Shown here: piece after piece, positions 42,531 to 52,635 of the stretch
How positions within the stretch are numbered: position 1 is the stretch's first letter
Layout of the letters: the number at the start of each line of letters is the position of its first letter
Origin: Austwickia sp. TVS 96-490-7B
GTDB taxonomy: Bacteria; Actinomycetota; Actinomycetes; Actinomycetales; Dermatophilaceae
DNA length: 64,000 nt
Assembly (NCBI RefSeq): GCF_019331795.1
Contig: NZ_JAHPZL010000001.1
Coordinates: forward strand, 387,748-451,747
Direction of reading: 5' to 3'
Made by a program: the position numbers and the translations under genes
Notes under the pieces: generated by a model
The model's input: the letters and a program-made list of their open reading frames with translations, nothing else
The model's database searches: none
What the model was told of the DNA's origin: nothing

Positions 42531-43297
42531 CGGTCAACCACCACCGCCGCAGTCTTGATCGTCAACGAGATACACGCCGCCACGAGGACCCCGGTGACCA
42601 GCGCCATCGCACAGGCATCGCTCAACCGACCGGCCTCCGCAGCCGTGATCATCTCCACCGGCAACAACGGTGTGCGTGGTGTCGCCAGCAACGCCGCCGG
42701 ACCCAACGCCCCCAACGACCGAGCCAAGGTCACCGGGAGCTGAGCCGCCAACACCGGACGGACATGCGGAAACACCACTTCGCGGCGAACAGCACCCGCC
42801 CCAGCCCCTAAGGCATGGGCGCTACCCACCAGCGAGGTAGGCACCGTCGACGCCCGGTCAGCGATCGTGCCAGTCAGGCCCGGCAAGGACGACAACACCA
42901 TCACCACCAGCAAGAAAAACCACGTCATGAGCTCGGACACCGGCAGCTCCCATGGAGAGATCTCCATCAATGGACCCGTCCACCGAGTCACCGCCACCCA
43001 TGCACCCAGACCGCACACCAACGTCGGCATGGCCTGCCAGAAACCCATCGAGATCCGAGACTCGATGGTGTCCGCCACCATGCGTACCCCCCACCACCAG
43101 GCCAAAGACACCGTCACCATGGTGCTCACTAGTGCCGCAAGCACCGTGTCCGCCAACGCTGCGCTCTGCGAACCCGTCAACACCGCCATGACATGTCGGC
43201 CAGTCATCCCAAAGAGATCCCACCCCCCCAATGCCTCCACCAACACAATCAACACCGCCAACACATTGGCCGCCCCCACCCCCAGATGAAGAGCCAC
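42527..43297 (-). CDS. ABC importer permease (FbpB-like, half length)
   Basis: 256 residues with about six membrane helices. The EAA-type loop is in SAHALGAGAGAVRREVVFPH, where family members have E-A-A-x-x-x-G-A-x-x-x-x-x-F. Iron-type FbpB permeases are double length, so this covers only one half. GTG 43297 start is uncertain; the frame stays open upstream into GC-rich sequence with no good start. The gene may be 5'-truncated together with a lost binding-protein gene. Confidence 0.7.
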   Translation of the reverse strand: MALHLGVGAANVLAVLIVLVEALGGWDLFGMTGRHVMAVLTGSQSAALADTVLAALVSTMVTVSLAWWWGVRMVADTIESRISMGFWQAMPTLVCGLGAWVAVTRWTGPLMEISPWELPVSELMTWFFLLVVMVLSSLPGLTGTIADRASTVPTSLVGSAHALGAGAGAVRREVVFPHVRPVLAAQLPVTLARSLGALGPAALLATPRTPLLPVEMITAAEAGRLSDACAMALVTGVLVAACISLTIKTAAVVVDR

Positions 43298-43480
43298 CGT
43301 CAGCCACCCCCAGCCGCGGGGAGGCCGCCGGGACTCCGCACAGCGACGCCCGTGGCGATTTTGTCGAAGTGCTCCGACAGCACGGCGGGTCTGGGCAGAG
43401 TTCGTTTTCGACGACAGTGCCGGGGCGCGCGACGACCCCGGGGAGGGCTGGGGCAGTGGAGTGCCGGGGTGGTGGGGCGG

Positions 43481-43897
43481 TCAGTTCCCGGCGGCTAGGT
43501 GTCCTGTTTTCATCGACAGGGCGTTTTCGGCTTCTCGGCGTACGACGTCCATGGGCGCTCCGGTGGATGCCGTGATGACCGCAGCGAACAGACCTTCGAC
43601 CAGTGGCGCGGGGGTCACCACTGTGCGTGCAGCGAGGTCTGGCTCGATCATCTCGAGCGCCATCTCGGTGGAGAGGAGCGCTGATCCGAGGTCGACGAAG
43701 ACCAGGACACCGTCAGGGGAGTCGACGTGAGCGATGGCTTCGGCGACGGCGGTCGCGTCGGTGCCGAGGGTGTCCTCGTCGACGCCGGCAGCGACAGCGA
43801 TGGCGGGCGCTCCGTCGGTGGGCACCATCTGCGCGGCGAGCGCGACGGCGGCGCGGGCGAGGGGTCGACTGTGGGAGACCACGACGATGCCGATCAT
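43481..43897 (-). CDS. dhaM: PTS-dependent dihydroxyacetone kinase, phosphotransferase subunit DhaM
   Basis: 138 residues, an EIIA-mannose-like domain with the phosphorylated His9 in VVVSHSRPLA and VLVFVDLGSALLSTEMAL. It passes phosphate from HPr to the ADP held by DhaL. Only the EIIA-like domain is present, without the HPr and EI-like extensions of the Escherichia protein. ATG overlaps the dhaL stop (ATGA). Confidence 0.9.
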   Translation of the reverse strand: MIGIVVVSHSRPLARAAVALAAQMVPTDGAPAIAVAAGVDEDTLGTDATAVAEAIAHVDSPDGVLVFVDLGSALLSTEMALEMIEPDLAARTVVTPAPLVEGLFAAVITASTGAPMDVVRREAENALSMKTGHLAAGN

Positions 43898-44529
43898 GCG
43901 GGTGTTCCGATGGTGTCGGCGGCGGCGCGGATCAGGAGTGCCGCTGAGGTAGCGCCGGGGTCTTGGTGTCCGACGCTGCGTTCGCCGAGGTAGCTGGCTC
44001 GGCCTTTGCGGGCGGTGAGCGGGATGGTGTGGTCTCGGCCAGCGTCGGCGGCGTCGGCGGCAGCACTGAGGGCGGCGGTGAGGCCGTCGGCGTGGTGGGC
44101 GTCGTAGGCGGTCAGCGCTGGGGTGAGGGCGTCGATCATGGTTTTGTCACCGGTGTCGGCTTTGCCTCGGGCGATGACGCCATCGACTCCGGCGCGGAGG
44201 GCGCGGCCGAATTCTTCGGTGCCGTCGGTGTGGTCACCGGCGAGGGCTGCGGCGAACCGCATGAGGAAGGTGCCATAGAGCGGCCCGCTGGCTCCGCCGA
44301 CGGTGCTGACCAGGGTCATGCCAGCTTTTTTGAGGTAGTCGGCGGCCTGGGTGAAGGTGGCGGGGTCGAGGGCGTCGACGGCGCTCATGCCACGGTCCAT
44401 GTTGGATCCGTGGTCGGCGTCTCCGATGAGTCGGTCCAGATCGGTGAGCTGGTCGGCGTGGGTGTGGACAGCGGCGGCGAAGGCGTGCATCCAGGCGGCT
44501 GCCTGAGTGACGGTCATGGTGGTGGTCAT
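43894..44529 (-). CDS. dhaL: Dihydroxyacetone kinase subunit DhaL
   Basis: 211 residues, all-helical ADP-binding subunit. Landmarks: DRLIGDADHGSNMDRGM (Asp residues holding Mg-ADP), GGASGPLYGTFLM, ARGKADTGDKTMIDAL and LTARKGRASYLGERSVGHQDP. ATG 44529 overlaps the dhaK stop by one base (TGATG); upstream ATGs in frame belong to dhaK codons. Confidence 0.93.
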   Translation of the reverse strand: MTTTMTVTQAAAWMHAFAAAVHTHADQLTDLDRLIGDADHGSNMDRGMSAVDALDPATFTQAADYLKKAGMTLVSTVGGASGPLYGTFLMRFAAALAGDHTDGTEEFGRALRAGVDGVIARGKADTGDKTMIDALTPALTAYDAHHADGLTAALSAAADAADAGRDHTIPLTARKGRASYLGERSVGHQDPGATSAALLIRAAADTIGTPA

Positions 44530-45530
44530 CAGCATCCCCACCGTAGTCCGGGGGTGTTCACTGGGGCGTCCCAGAGGCGGATCAGGTCGTCATCGGCGCG
44601 GAGGACGGTGACGGAGCACCCAGCCATGTCGAGGCTGGTGATGTAGTTGCCGACGAGGTTGCGGGCGATGCGTATGCCGTGGCCGGTGAGGATGCGGGCG
44701 ACTTCGGCGTACATGATGTAGAGCTCAAGCAGGGGGGTGCCGCCCATGCCGTTGAGCATGACAATGGTGGGGCCGTCGATAGGGCCGAGGTCGGCGAGGA
44801 TCGGTTCGACGAGCATGTCGGCGACGTCGCGGGCGGGTGCGAGGGGGAGCCTGCGGCGTCCAGGTTCGCCGTGGATGCCGATGCCGAGTTCCATCTCGTC
44901 GTCGCCGAGGTCGAAGGTGGGGCGGCCGACGGCGGGCACGGTGCAGGAGGTGAGAGCCATGCCCATGGATCGTCCCTGCTCATTGACGACGCGGGCGAGG
45001 TCGGCGCAGGTGTCCAGGTCGCAGCCTGCTTCGGCGGCTGCGCCGACAATTTTTTCCAGGAGGACAGTGACGCCCACTCCGCGTCGACCGGCGGTGTAGA
45101 GCGAGTCTTGTACGGCGACGTCGTCATCGGTGACCACGGACACCACCCGGCAGCCGTGTTCGGCTTCAGCCATTTCGGCGGCCATGTCGAAGTTCATGAC
45201 GTCGCCGGTGTAGTTCTTCACGATGTGCAGGACTCCAGCGCCGCCGTCGACGCCGTGGGTTGCTGCCATCAGTTGGTCGGGCACTGGAGAGGTGAAAACT
45301 TCTCCAGCGCAGGCAGCGTCGAGCATTCCTAAGCCGACGTATCCGCCGTGCAACGGTTCGTGACCGCTGCCGCCTCCGGAGAGGAGACCGACTTTGCCCC
45401 GGCGGGGTGCGGTCTTGCGGAAGACAATACGGTTGTCGTGGTCGACGCGGAGGCGGTCGCCGTGGGCCAGTTCGATGCCCCGCAGTGCGTCGGCGACGAC
45501 GGAGCCGTCGTCGTTGATCAGCTTCTTCAT
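44529..45530 (-). CDS. dhaK: Dihydroxyacetone kinase subunit DhaK
   Basis: 333 residues. Substrate-binding subunit: [32 protein letters not shown] and the catalytic His in [10 protein letters not shown], which forms a covalent hemiaminal with dihydroxyacetone. With DhaL and DhaM it makes dihydroxyacetone phosphate. First gene of dhaKLM. Confidence 0.95.
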   Translation of the reverse strand: MKKLINDDGSVVADALRGIELAHGDRLRVDHDNRIVFRKTAPRRGKVGLLSGGGSGHEPLHGGYVGLGMLDAACAGEVFTSPVPDQLMAATHGVDGGAGVLHIVKNYTGDVMNFDMAAEMAEAEHGCRVVSVVTDDDVAVQDSLYTAGRRGVGVTVLLEKIVGAAAEAGCDLDTCADLARVVNEQGRSMGMALTSCTVPAVGRPTFDLGDDEMELGIGIHGEPGRRRLPLAPARDVADMLVEPILADLGPIDGPTIVMLNGMGGTPLLELYIMYAEVARILTGHGIRIARNLVGNYITSLDMAGCSVTVLRADDDLIRLWDAPVNTPGLRWGC

Positions 45531-45619
45531 GGGTGCTATCCCATCATTTGCCCTGGTCGTGGCGGAAGAGCTTCGGATCGCACATTCGGTCAGGGCTGGT
45601 CACTGATGTGCACGACCGT

Positions 45620-46306
45620 TCATCCGTGGGTCGTGGGGAGCTGCACGAAAGCTTCGACGTCTTTCTCTGCACCGGCGATCAGTAGTTCGTCACCGCGTTG
45701 AATGATGGTGTCGTGTTCGGCGTACGTGTAGGCCGTGTCGGGGCATTTGACGCCGACCACCGTGATGCGGTGTTTGGAACGCACCCGGGATTTTCCCAAG
45801 GGCACATCCCAGGTGAACGACGGCGCGGCGATCCGAGCCAGCGCGTAGCCGTCAAATTCAATGTAGTCCTGGACCGACGTGGCGATCATGTGGGCGACCT
45901 TCTCCCCCATGTCTCGTTCCGGATAGACCACATGGTGTGCGCCGACACGTTCCAGGATCGCACCGTGTTTGATGCTGATGGCTTTCGCCCAAATCTCCTT
46001 CACGCCCAGTTCTGAGAGAGCCAGCACCGTCAGGACGCTGGCTTCAATGTCTGACCCGATGGCGACGACAGCACGTTCGAAGTCCATCACCCCGAGTTGC
46101 CGCAACGCTTCTTCATTGGTCGAGTCAGCTTGGACGACATGCGTCAACGCTGATGACCACCGTTGCACCAGTTCGGGGTTCTCGTCGAGAGCGAGGACTT
46201 CCCGGTCCATGTCGACCAGCGACAAAGCCACCGCGCATCCAAATCGCCCCAACCCCACGACCAGCACATTCTGTGGCACCGTGGTGCTCCGTGATTTACC
46301 CAACAA
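45620..46306 (-). CDS. Potassium channel regulatory subunit TrkA/KtrA
   Basis: 228 residues. RCK-N Rossmann motif VLVVGLGRFGCAVALSL, acidic residue after strand 2 (LALDENPELV), and a C-terminal RCK-C domain. It gates the KtrB/TrkH channel encoded just upstream in response to ATP/ADP or NAD(H). Start is TTG 46306 or the next codon TTG; it overlaps ktrB by 11 nt. Confidence 0.9.
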   Translation of the reverse strand: MLGKSRSTTVPQNVLVVGLGRFGCAVALSLVDMDREVLALDENPELVQRWSSALTHVVQADSTNEEALRQLGVMDFERAVVAIGSDIEASVLTVLALSELGVKEIWAKAISIKHGAILERVGAHHVVYPERDMGEKVAHMIATSVQDYIEFDGYALARIAAPSFTWDVPLGKSRVRSKHRITVVGVKCPDTAYTYAEHDTIIQRGDELLIAGAEKDVEAFVQLPTTHG

Positions 46307-47681
46307 TGGGACGCTCCTGAGGGTAGTGGTAGTGACGTTGCCGGCTGCGCAGCGCCAACGCTGAGGCGAGGGTGATGGTGCCGACTCGCCCGGTGAACAT
46401 CAACACCATGATGACGATTTGGGCCGGGACGTCCAGGCGTGGAGTGATCCCAGTGGACAAGCCCACCGTGGCAAAAGCGGACACCGTTTCGAAGGTCACC
46501 GCGTCCAACGGCATTCCCGTGATGACAACCATTGCGATCGTTCCGGCAGTGACCGCCCCGACTCCCAGGAGCGCCACCGTCACCGCCTGTCGTTGGGCCG
46601 CCGGACCGATCCGACGGCGTCCGACCACGACATCTTGGTCGCCGCGCGCTTCGGCGAGGATCAGGAATCCCAGCAGGAAAAACGTAGTGACTTTGATCCC
46701 ACCGGCGGTGCCCGCGCTACCACCACCGACAAACATCAGCACCAGGGTGATGACGAGGGTGGCGCCCGTGATGGCGCCGTAATCGATGGTGTTGAAACCA
46801 GCGGTGCGAGCCACCACTGACGCCGTCCCCGCGGCGATCATCTTCTCCCACAGTGACAACGAACCCATGGTGCGGGGGTTGGTCCATTCAAAGATCAAAT
46901 ACGACAGCATTCCCAGGGTGAGCAACAACACGGTGCCACCGACGGTGATGCGGGTATGCACGCTCCATTGGCGAGGGCGCCGCCATCGCTGGACGAGTTC
47001 GAAATACACCGGATAGCCGATGCCTCCAGCGATGATCGCCATGCAAATCGGGACACAAATGAACGGATCACCGACAAATCGGGTCAGGTTGTCGCTGTAT
47101 AACGCGAACCCGGCGTTGTTGAACGCCGATACCGCATGAAACACCCCATGCCAGGCCGCTTCACCCCAGGAATCGTGGTAGCTGCTGCGGAAGCGCAGCG
47201 TTAACAGCACCGCAATGATCGCTTCTGCGGCGAACATCCGCACCGCGATCCGACGGATCAACCCAGTGACGCTGCCACCGGTCTCAAAAGCGCGAGATTC
47301 TGCCCGCACCACCAGCTGATCTGACACTCCCATACGCCCTCTGACCAGCAAGGAAAGCAAAGTTGCCAGCGTCATGATGCCGAATCCACCGACCTGGATC
47401 AGCGCAAGAATCACGACCTGCCCGAACGGCGTCCAGTACGTCGCAGTGTCCACGGTCGCTAATCCGGTCACACACACCGCAGAGACCGCAGTAAACGCCG
47501 CAGCCATCGCATCGACCTCGCCATTGGCATGGCTCAGTGGCAACAGCAGCAACAACGTCCCCACCGTGATAGCCGCCACAAACGACAATGGCACCAGACG
47601 GACCGGCCGGGTCAGGGCGCGCACCCATCGACGGTTGGCGTCGTACCGCCAGGTGGTGGCCGGTGCGTCGTTGCGCCTCAC
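46296..47681 (-). CDS. Potassium uptake channel subunit KtrB/TrkH
   Basis: 461 residues with eight membrane segments arranged in four pore repeats. Selectivity-filter segments: TAVSAVCVTGLATVD, HAVSAFNNAGFALYSD, SVVARTAGFNTIDYG and ETVSAFATVGLSTGIT. GTG 47681 has AGAGGAG 5 nt upstream. It imports K+ together with the TrkA-like subunit. The same frame continues upstream without homology. Confidence 0.93.
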   Translation of the reverse strand: MRRNDAPATTWRYDANRRWVRALTRPVRLVPLSFVAAITVGTLLLLLPLSHANGEVDAMAAAFTAVSAVCVTGLATVDTATYWTPFGQVVILALIQVGGFGIMTLATLLSLLVRGRMGVSDQLVVRAESRAFETGGSVTGLIRRIAVRMFAAEAIIAVLLTLRFRSSYHDSWGEAAWHGVFHAVSAFNNAGFALYSDNLTRFVGDPFICVPICMAIIAGGIGYPVYFELVQRWRRPRQWSVHTRITVGGTVLLLTLGMLSYLIFEWTNPRTMGSLSLWEKMIAAGTASVVARTAGFNTIDYGAITGATLVITLVLMFVGGGSAGTAGGIKVTTFFLLGFLILAEARGDQDVVVGRRRIGPAAQRQAVTVALLGVGAVTAGTIAMVVITGMPLDAVTFETVSAFATVGLSTGITPRLDVPAQIVIMVLMFTGRVGTITLASALALRSRQRHYHYPQERPIVG

Positions 47682-47949
47682 ACGTTCTCCTCTGCCCGAG
47701 GTGGTCCAGTACGACGGGCACCGTGCGGCGACGTACCCGCCCGTCGGGACCATTGTCCCGTGGCGGCGGCAGCGTTACGGCGCACCGCTCCGAGCATCTG
47801 GCCTCCCGGTGACTGACACACCGTCCGGGACGCTTGTACCACCAACCTGGTGACCTGCACATATCGCGATGTATCTCTGGTCAGGGCGGCTGTCCCGCGC
47901 GAAGATGAGATGGTCATCTTTGCTCATCACGGCTCAACGAGGAGCTGCC

Positions 47950-49449
47950 ATGCGCGTCACACCCCGACGTCCGTTCGTCGTGTCGTTGTCAGTGTTAACA
48001 GTTGTCGCATCCCTCTTCGGCGCCGCCGACCAAGCTCGAGCTGACACCGGTCCCAGCCTGAAGGTGGCCTGGCAGGCACCGGAGACGGTACACGAATATA
48101 TTGCAGAAGGTGATTACGTCATCGCCGAAATCACCAATACCAGCGACGATAAATTGACTATCGCCACGGTAAAGATCGATGACGCCACCCTCAACAGAGA
48201 TACTGAAATTTCCTCATGCCAACAGCCCCTCCTGCCTGGCGAGACCTGCTACTTCAGATCTGCTTATAGCCTCGACGGCGTCGACTACCCCAAAAACTGG
48301 GACGCCACGATGACCGTCACCGCTCGTACCGAACAAGGCATCAGCGTCACCGGCACCGACACCCACCACATCACCGCCGTCGATGACCTGCCAGAGAATC
48401 CGAATTTCATCATTCCGTTCTATCCTGGAGTTATCACTGCCGGAAAACCGCTGACTTATTGTCTGATTTGGAAGTTCACCCGTGTCACCCGAGAACCGAC
48501 CACCATCGTCTCGATCCGCAGTGACCTGTTGGGCGACATGCGCGACCCGCACAACCCAAACATCGCCACTCATGAAACTGATGCTCCCAGTGACTCACCC
48601 GGCTATGGCTGTGGGGAAAGTTGGACGTCAACACTGATCCCCGCACCTGCTGGCGGCTATCAGGACATCGTCCATATCACCGTCACTGACGACGAAGGCA
48701 ACCACGCCACCGACGACATTCGCGTCACCTGGACCGGCCCGCAAACTCCCAACCCCCAGATGAAGGTCACTCTCAGCTCACCACGCCCCACCCTCCCCGA
48801 AACCGGCGACCGGCCCACTGTGACCATGTCGCTACGCAATACCGGCAATGTGCCGCTCCAGGTCAGCACGGTCACTGCGACTGGTGGACGTGACCTGCTC
48901 GCCGAAGCCGCCGCAGGTCAGGCCGGAGTCACCTGTACGGTGAAACGAGAGGTCGCCCCGAACGACGTCTTCACCTGCCGATACACCTCTAGTTCCCTGC
49001 TCACTGGAACACCTGGCAGCACCACCGAGCATGCTGTCGATGTCACTGCGTCGTACCAACTCAACGACCCCTGGCCGGTCGGCCTCACTGCGCACGCGGC
49101 GACTACTTTCACTTTCACCCCGGTCCCGCCGGGGGCGCGACTCACCTTGCAGGGACCCAGCCAGGGACGAGCAGGCGGCACAGCCACCCTGAAACTCATC
49201 CTTAATCGCACCACCGCCAAACCCATCACCCTCACCGGCATCGGGCTGACCTCTGGGCAAACCCCGCTGAGCACTACCTGCCGCACCGGCGCTGTCCTGT
49301 CCGGATCCGCTGGCTACAGCTGCACCATGACCGTGCGGCTCGACGGTAAGCCCGGCGACATCCTCCGACACGGCGCCTGGGCGACAGTCACCGACGGAGC
49401 AAAAACCTCCATGACCAGTGCCGACTCGATAGAGACGACGTTGTCCTGA
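47950..49449 (+). CDS. Secreted protein with immunoglobulin-like repeats
   Basis: 499 residues. Signal peptide: basic start MRVTPRRPF, hydrophobic core VSLSVLTVVASLFGA, cleavage likely after QARA. Then several beta-rich repeats that each carry two Cys, e.g. SSCQQPLLPGETCYF and VTCTVKREVAPNDVFTCRYT, and the recurring T-V-T-D-x-x-G-N/G motif. This fits adhesin-like or invasin-like Ig folds (DUF7507-type surface proteins). No LPXTG or membrane tail is seen, so release or non-covalent attachment is expected. AGGAG lies 6 nt before ATG 47950. A decayed relative follows. Confidence 0.7.
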   Translation: MRVTPRRPFVVSLSVLTVVASLFGAADQARADTGPSLKVAWQAPETVHEYIAEGDYVIAEITNTSDDKLTIATVKIDDATLNRDTEISSCQQPLLPGETCYFRSAYSLDGVDYPKNWDATMTVTARTEQGISVTGTDTHHITAVDDLPENPNFIIPFYPGVITAGKPLTYCLIWKFTRVTREPTTIVSIRSDLLGDMRDPHNPNIATHETDAPSDSPGYGCGESWTSTLIPAPAGGYQDIVHITVTDDEGNHATDDIRVTWTGPQTPNPQMKVTLSSPRPTLPETGDRPTVTMSLRNTGNVPLQVSTVTATGGRDLLAEAAAGQAGVTCTVKREVAPNDVFTCRYTSSSLLTGTPGSTTEHAVDVTASYQLNDPWPVGLTAHAATTFTFTPVPPGARLTLQGPSQGRAGGTATLKLILNRTTAKPITLTGIGLTSGQTPLSTTCRTGAVLSGSAGYSCTMTVRLDGKPGDILRHGAWATVTDGAKTSMTSADSIETTLS

Positions 49450-49478
49450 CCCACACCAGTCACCACCACCCGAGATGA

Positions 49479-49525
49479 CATCGTGCCGGTGTCGGCTGCA
49501 TCACCTGGCCGGCACCGGCACGATG
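49479..49525 (+). terminator. Terminator after the secreted protein
   Basis: 18-bp stem (49479-49496 with 49508-49525, one G-U), 11-nt loop. Confidence 0.75.
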
Positions 49526-50132
49526 CATACCAGATCCCACCGGACCGCCAGTGACCAGGACTGCGCAGAACGCTGGACCACCACGGCCTTCCTCACCCCG
49601 AAACTCACCTACTGGGACACCGTCCGAGTGACCATCGTCGACGACGAAGGCCACCGAGTCACGCGGTCCTTCCCGTTGGCGTGGTCCGGGCCATTGACCC
49701 CACGTCCTGCCATGACGCACGCTGACCTCACCGCAGCAGACCATCGAAGAAACCGGAGGATCCCCGCACATCACCGTCACCGTCAGCAACAGCTCCGTCG
49801 TACCCGCCACTATCGCGCAGATCACCACCCAAGACGGGCGAAACCTCCTCGCGGAAAGCACCCGTCCCAGCACCGGAACCCGCTGCTCAGGGCTGCCCCT
49901 CATCTTCTTAGGCGGCACAGTCACCTGCACGTATCACGCATCACCACGGACAGGACAAGCTGGCTCCACCTCCGTAGAGATCGTCACCACCCACGCCACC
50001 TGGCTCTCTCCGCTGGCGACGCGTCATGACATCTGGAGCAGCGCCTCACAGACCTTCACTTTCACTGACGTCCAGCCGTCGATGACGACCGTCATCACCG
50101 CAGCCGACTCCACCGAGATCACTCTGCGTTGA
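49526..50132 (+). pseudogene. Decayed tandem paralogue of the secreted protein
   Basis: First frame: CAERWTTTAFLTPKLTYWD, VRVTIVDDEGHRVTRSF and WSGPLTPRPAM; then, after a shift at about 49717-49727, the next frame continues SPQQTIEETGGSPHITVTV, ITTQDGRNLLAEST, TVTCTYHASPRTGQAGS and ends STEITLR-TGA at 50132. Each block lines up with the 48600-49449 part of the preceding gene in the same order. The N-terminal half and signal peptide are missing. Confidence 0.75.
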
Positions 50133-50136
50133 AAAA

Positions 50137-50190
50137 CATCCCACTGTCTGCGCCCGGTGATGGATCGGGCGCAGACAGCTGTGTGGGATG
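50137..50190. terminator. Long bidirectional terminator
   Basis: Two stacked perfect stems, CATCCCAC/GTGGGATG and TGTCTGCGCCCG/CGGGCGCAGACA, separated by a 5-nt bulge, between convergent genes. Confidence 0.8.
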
Positions 50191-50192
50191 GT

Positions 50193-50510
50193 TCAGCGAC
50201 TCCGGTCAGAGACGACGTACGCCGCCCCAGCGGTGAGAGCTGACACCACCGCCACCGAAGGCCAGGCCCCGATGTGCTTCGCCAACGGATGCGATCCGAC
50301 AAACGCGGCCACATATACCGACGACAGCAACGCCGTCTGCGTCGCCCCGCCCCGTGCCCACCAGGTGCGGCCGGCGTACACCCCAGCTGCCGCCAGCACA
50401 GCCCCACCCAACGGTCGAATCCCTGTCTGGCTGGCCACCAAAAATCCCCCGGCGAGACCCAGCACGGTCAACGGGGCCGTCATCACTGATGTCGCATCTT
50501 TCAGGTCCAT
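50193..50510 (-). CDS. Small membrane protein, 105 aa
   Basis: Starts MDLKDATSVMTAPLTVLGLA at ATG 50510 (GAGG just upstream). Three to four hydrophobic segments, including VLAAAGVYAGRTWWAR and VAVVSALTAGAAYVVSDRSR at the end. A conserved hypothetical family in Actinobacteria (small integral membrane protein), function unknown. Upstream codons in frame are not convincing. Confidence 0.6.
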   Translation of the reverse strand: MDLKDATSVMTAPLTVLGLAGGFLVASQTGIRPLGGAVLAAAGVYAGRTWWARGGATQTALLSSVYVAAFVGSHPLAKHIGAWPSVAVVSALTAGAAYVVSDRSR

Positions 50511-50589
50511 GCCCTCGACCCTAGACGGTGGGACGTCAGCTGCGCCTGACAGCCATGGTGGACATCTCAACGAGGGTGATTCACAAAAC

Positions 50590-50967
50590 TCAGGAGGGCA
50601 GCGCCCACCCCTTCTCATGCAGATACGACTCCACGGTTTGCCCTCCAGGAAGTGTGACAAACCGACACGCTAACGACACCACATCTGGACCTGACACGGT
50701 GATCATGATCGCTATAAATGCCACAATAGGTTCAAAAAAGAACACCGACAGCGCCACCGCAGCCATCAACAATAGTGTCTGCAAGAACGACATCGCCATA
50801 ATCCGGGCAGATGCCATGTCGTGACGTACGGCGAGCGGTAAAACGGCGTAAAGAATCGCGCAAGCCACAACCACTATCCCCAGCACCAGGATGTCCTTTC
50901 TTGGAGATCCACATGTCACGCTCAGCATGCCACGGCCGACATCCGCAATCCCCGAGATGACACCCAC
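50590..50967 (-). CDS. Hypothetical membrane protein, about 125 aa
   Basis: Three hydrophobic segments (DILVLGIVVVACAILYAVLP, IMAMSFLQTLLLMAAVALSV, FFFEPIVAFIAIMITVSG) and a polar end. GTG 50967 or ATG 50928 may start it; neither has a good ribosome site. No family recognised. Confidence 0.5.
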   Translation of the reverse strand: MGVISGIADVGRGMLSVTCGSPRKDILVLGIVVVACAILYAVLPLAVRHDMASARIMAMSFLQTLLLMAAVALSVFFFEPIVAFIAIMITVSGPDVVSLACRFVTLPGGQTVESYLHEKGWALPS

Positions 50968-51147
50968 CTATCGGATGGGTCAGGGACCTAGTCCCACGGC
51001 GGCATCTACGCGGCCGATGACCAGCCCTGAGGGACTATGCCGAAACAGTCCGTTGACCAGCTCGGAAGGCCATGTTTAAGCCTGAACGTCAGGTCTAGCG
51101 TGGCAAGAGCGCACCATGCGCCGACCAGCCCCCGCCGGAGGATAGAC

Positions 51148-52605
51148 ATGACCACCACCAACGTCGCCACGGACGTCCGGATCGAAGAAGACCTACTCGG
51201 CACCAAAGAGGTCCCGGCGGAGGCCTACTACGGCGTCCACACCGTCCGCGCGGTGGAGAACTTCCCGATCAGTGGCATCACCATCAGTGATGTGCCAGCT
51301 TTCGTGCGCGGCATGGTCCAAGTGAAAAAAGCCACCGCACTGGCCAACGCCGAGCTGGGCGCGCTCGACCCGCACATCGCCGAGCAGATCGTCGCCGCCT
51401 GCGATGAGATCCTCCAAGACGGGCGCTGCCTCGACCAGTTCCCCGTGGATGTCTTCCAAGGAGGCGCGGGCACCAGCGTCAACATGAACACCAACGAGGT
51501 CGTCGCGAACCTCGCCTTGGAACGGATGGGACTGCCTAAAGGCAGGTACGACGTCATCAACCCGAACGACCACGTCAACCGCAGCCAGTCCACCAATGAC
51601 GCCTACCCGTGCGGCTTTCGGATCGGTCTCTACAACGCCATCGGTGACCTCCGGCGCGCGGTCGACGAACTCAGCGAAGCGCTCAGCGACAAAGGGATCG
51701 AATTCTCCCGAGTGTTGAAAATGGGGCGCACCCAACTCCAAGACGCCGTACCCATGTCGCTGGGCCAAGAGTTCCACGCGTTTGCAGTGACCATGCAAGA
51801 AGAACTGATCCGACTCGACCAGGCCTCCTCCATGCTGTTGGAAGTCAACCTCGGCGCCACCGCCATCGGCACCGGCCTGAACACCCCCGACGGATACGCC
51901 GAGCTAGCTGTCGCCACACTCGCCGAGGTCACCGGATACCCCTGCGTCCCCGCCGCCAACCTCATCGAAGCCACCAGCGACTGCGGTGACTATGTCTCCG
52001 TCAGCGCCGCTTTAAAACGCATCGCCGTCAAGCTCGGCAAAGTCTGCAACGACCTGCGGTTGCTGTCCTCGGGCCCACGCGCCGGACTGAACGAAATCAA
52101 CCTGCCCGAACAGCAGGCCGGGAGCTCGATCATGCCCGCGAAGGTCAACCCAGTGGTCCCCGAGGTCGTCAACCAGGTGTGTTTCAAAGTCATCGGCAAC
52201 GACCTGACCGTCACTCTCGCTGCGGACGCTGGACAGCTGCAACTGAACGTGATGGAACCAGTCATCGGACAGGCCCTGTTTGAGTCCGTGTCACTGCTCA
52301 CCAACGCCTGCGACACCCTGCGCGAGCGCTGCGTCACCGGAATCACCGCCAATGAGCAGGTATGTCGTGATTACGCGCTGAACTCCATCGGCATCGTCAC
52401 CTACCTCAACGACATCATCGGACACCACGCTGGCGACCTCATCGGCAAGGAATGCGCTCGCAGCGGACGGTCAGTGCGAGAGGTCGCCCTGGAGATGGGT
52501 GTCATCGACGAAGCCCGACTCGATGCGATCCTGTCGGTCGACAACTTCCTCGGACCGCAGTGCGGCGCGGACGCGCTGCGCCCGGATCCCCAAGCGGCCC
52601 GCTGA
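51148..52605 (+). CDS. aspA: Aspartate ammonia-lyase
   Basis: 485 residues of the fumarase/aspartase superfamily. Signature [11 protein letters not shown] (catalytic Ser loop), [23 protein letters not shown] and [14 protein letters not shown]. It converts aspartate to fumarate and ammonia. CGGAGG precedes ATG 51148. Together with the Dcu transporter 30 nt downstream it forms an aspartate/fumarate unit used in fumarate respiration or nitrogen release. Confidence 0.95.
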   Translation: MTTTNVATDVRIEEDLLGTKEVPAEAYYGVHTVRAVENFPISGITISDVPAFVRGMVQVKKATALANAELGALDPHIAEQIVAACDEILQDGRCLDQFPVDVFQGGAGTSVNMNTNEVVANLALERMGLPKGRYDVINPNDHVNRSQSTNDAYPCGFRIGLYNAIGDLRRAVDELSEALSDKGIEFSRVLKMGRTQLQDAVPMSLGQEFHAFAVTMQEELIRLDQASSMLLEVNLGATAIGTGLNTPDGYAELAVATLAEVTGYPCVPAANLIEATSDCGDYVSVSAALKRIAVKLGKVCNDLRLLSSGPRAGLNEINLPEQQAGSSIMPAKVNPVVPEVVNQVCFKVIGNDLTVTLAADAGQLQLNVMEPVIGQALFESVSLLTNACDTLRERCVTGITANEQVCRDYALNSIGIVTYLNDIIGHHAGDLIGKECARSGRSVREVALEMGVIDEARLDAILSVDNFLGPQCGADALRPDPQAAR

Positions 52606-52635
52606 GGAACTCACCGTGACAGACAGAGGAGAACA

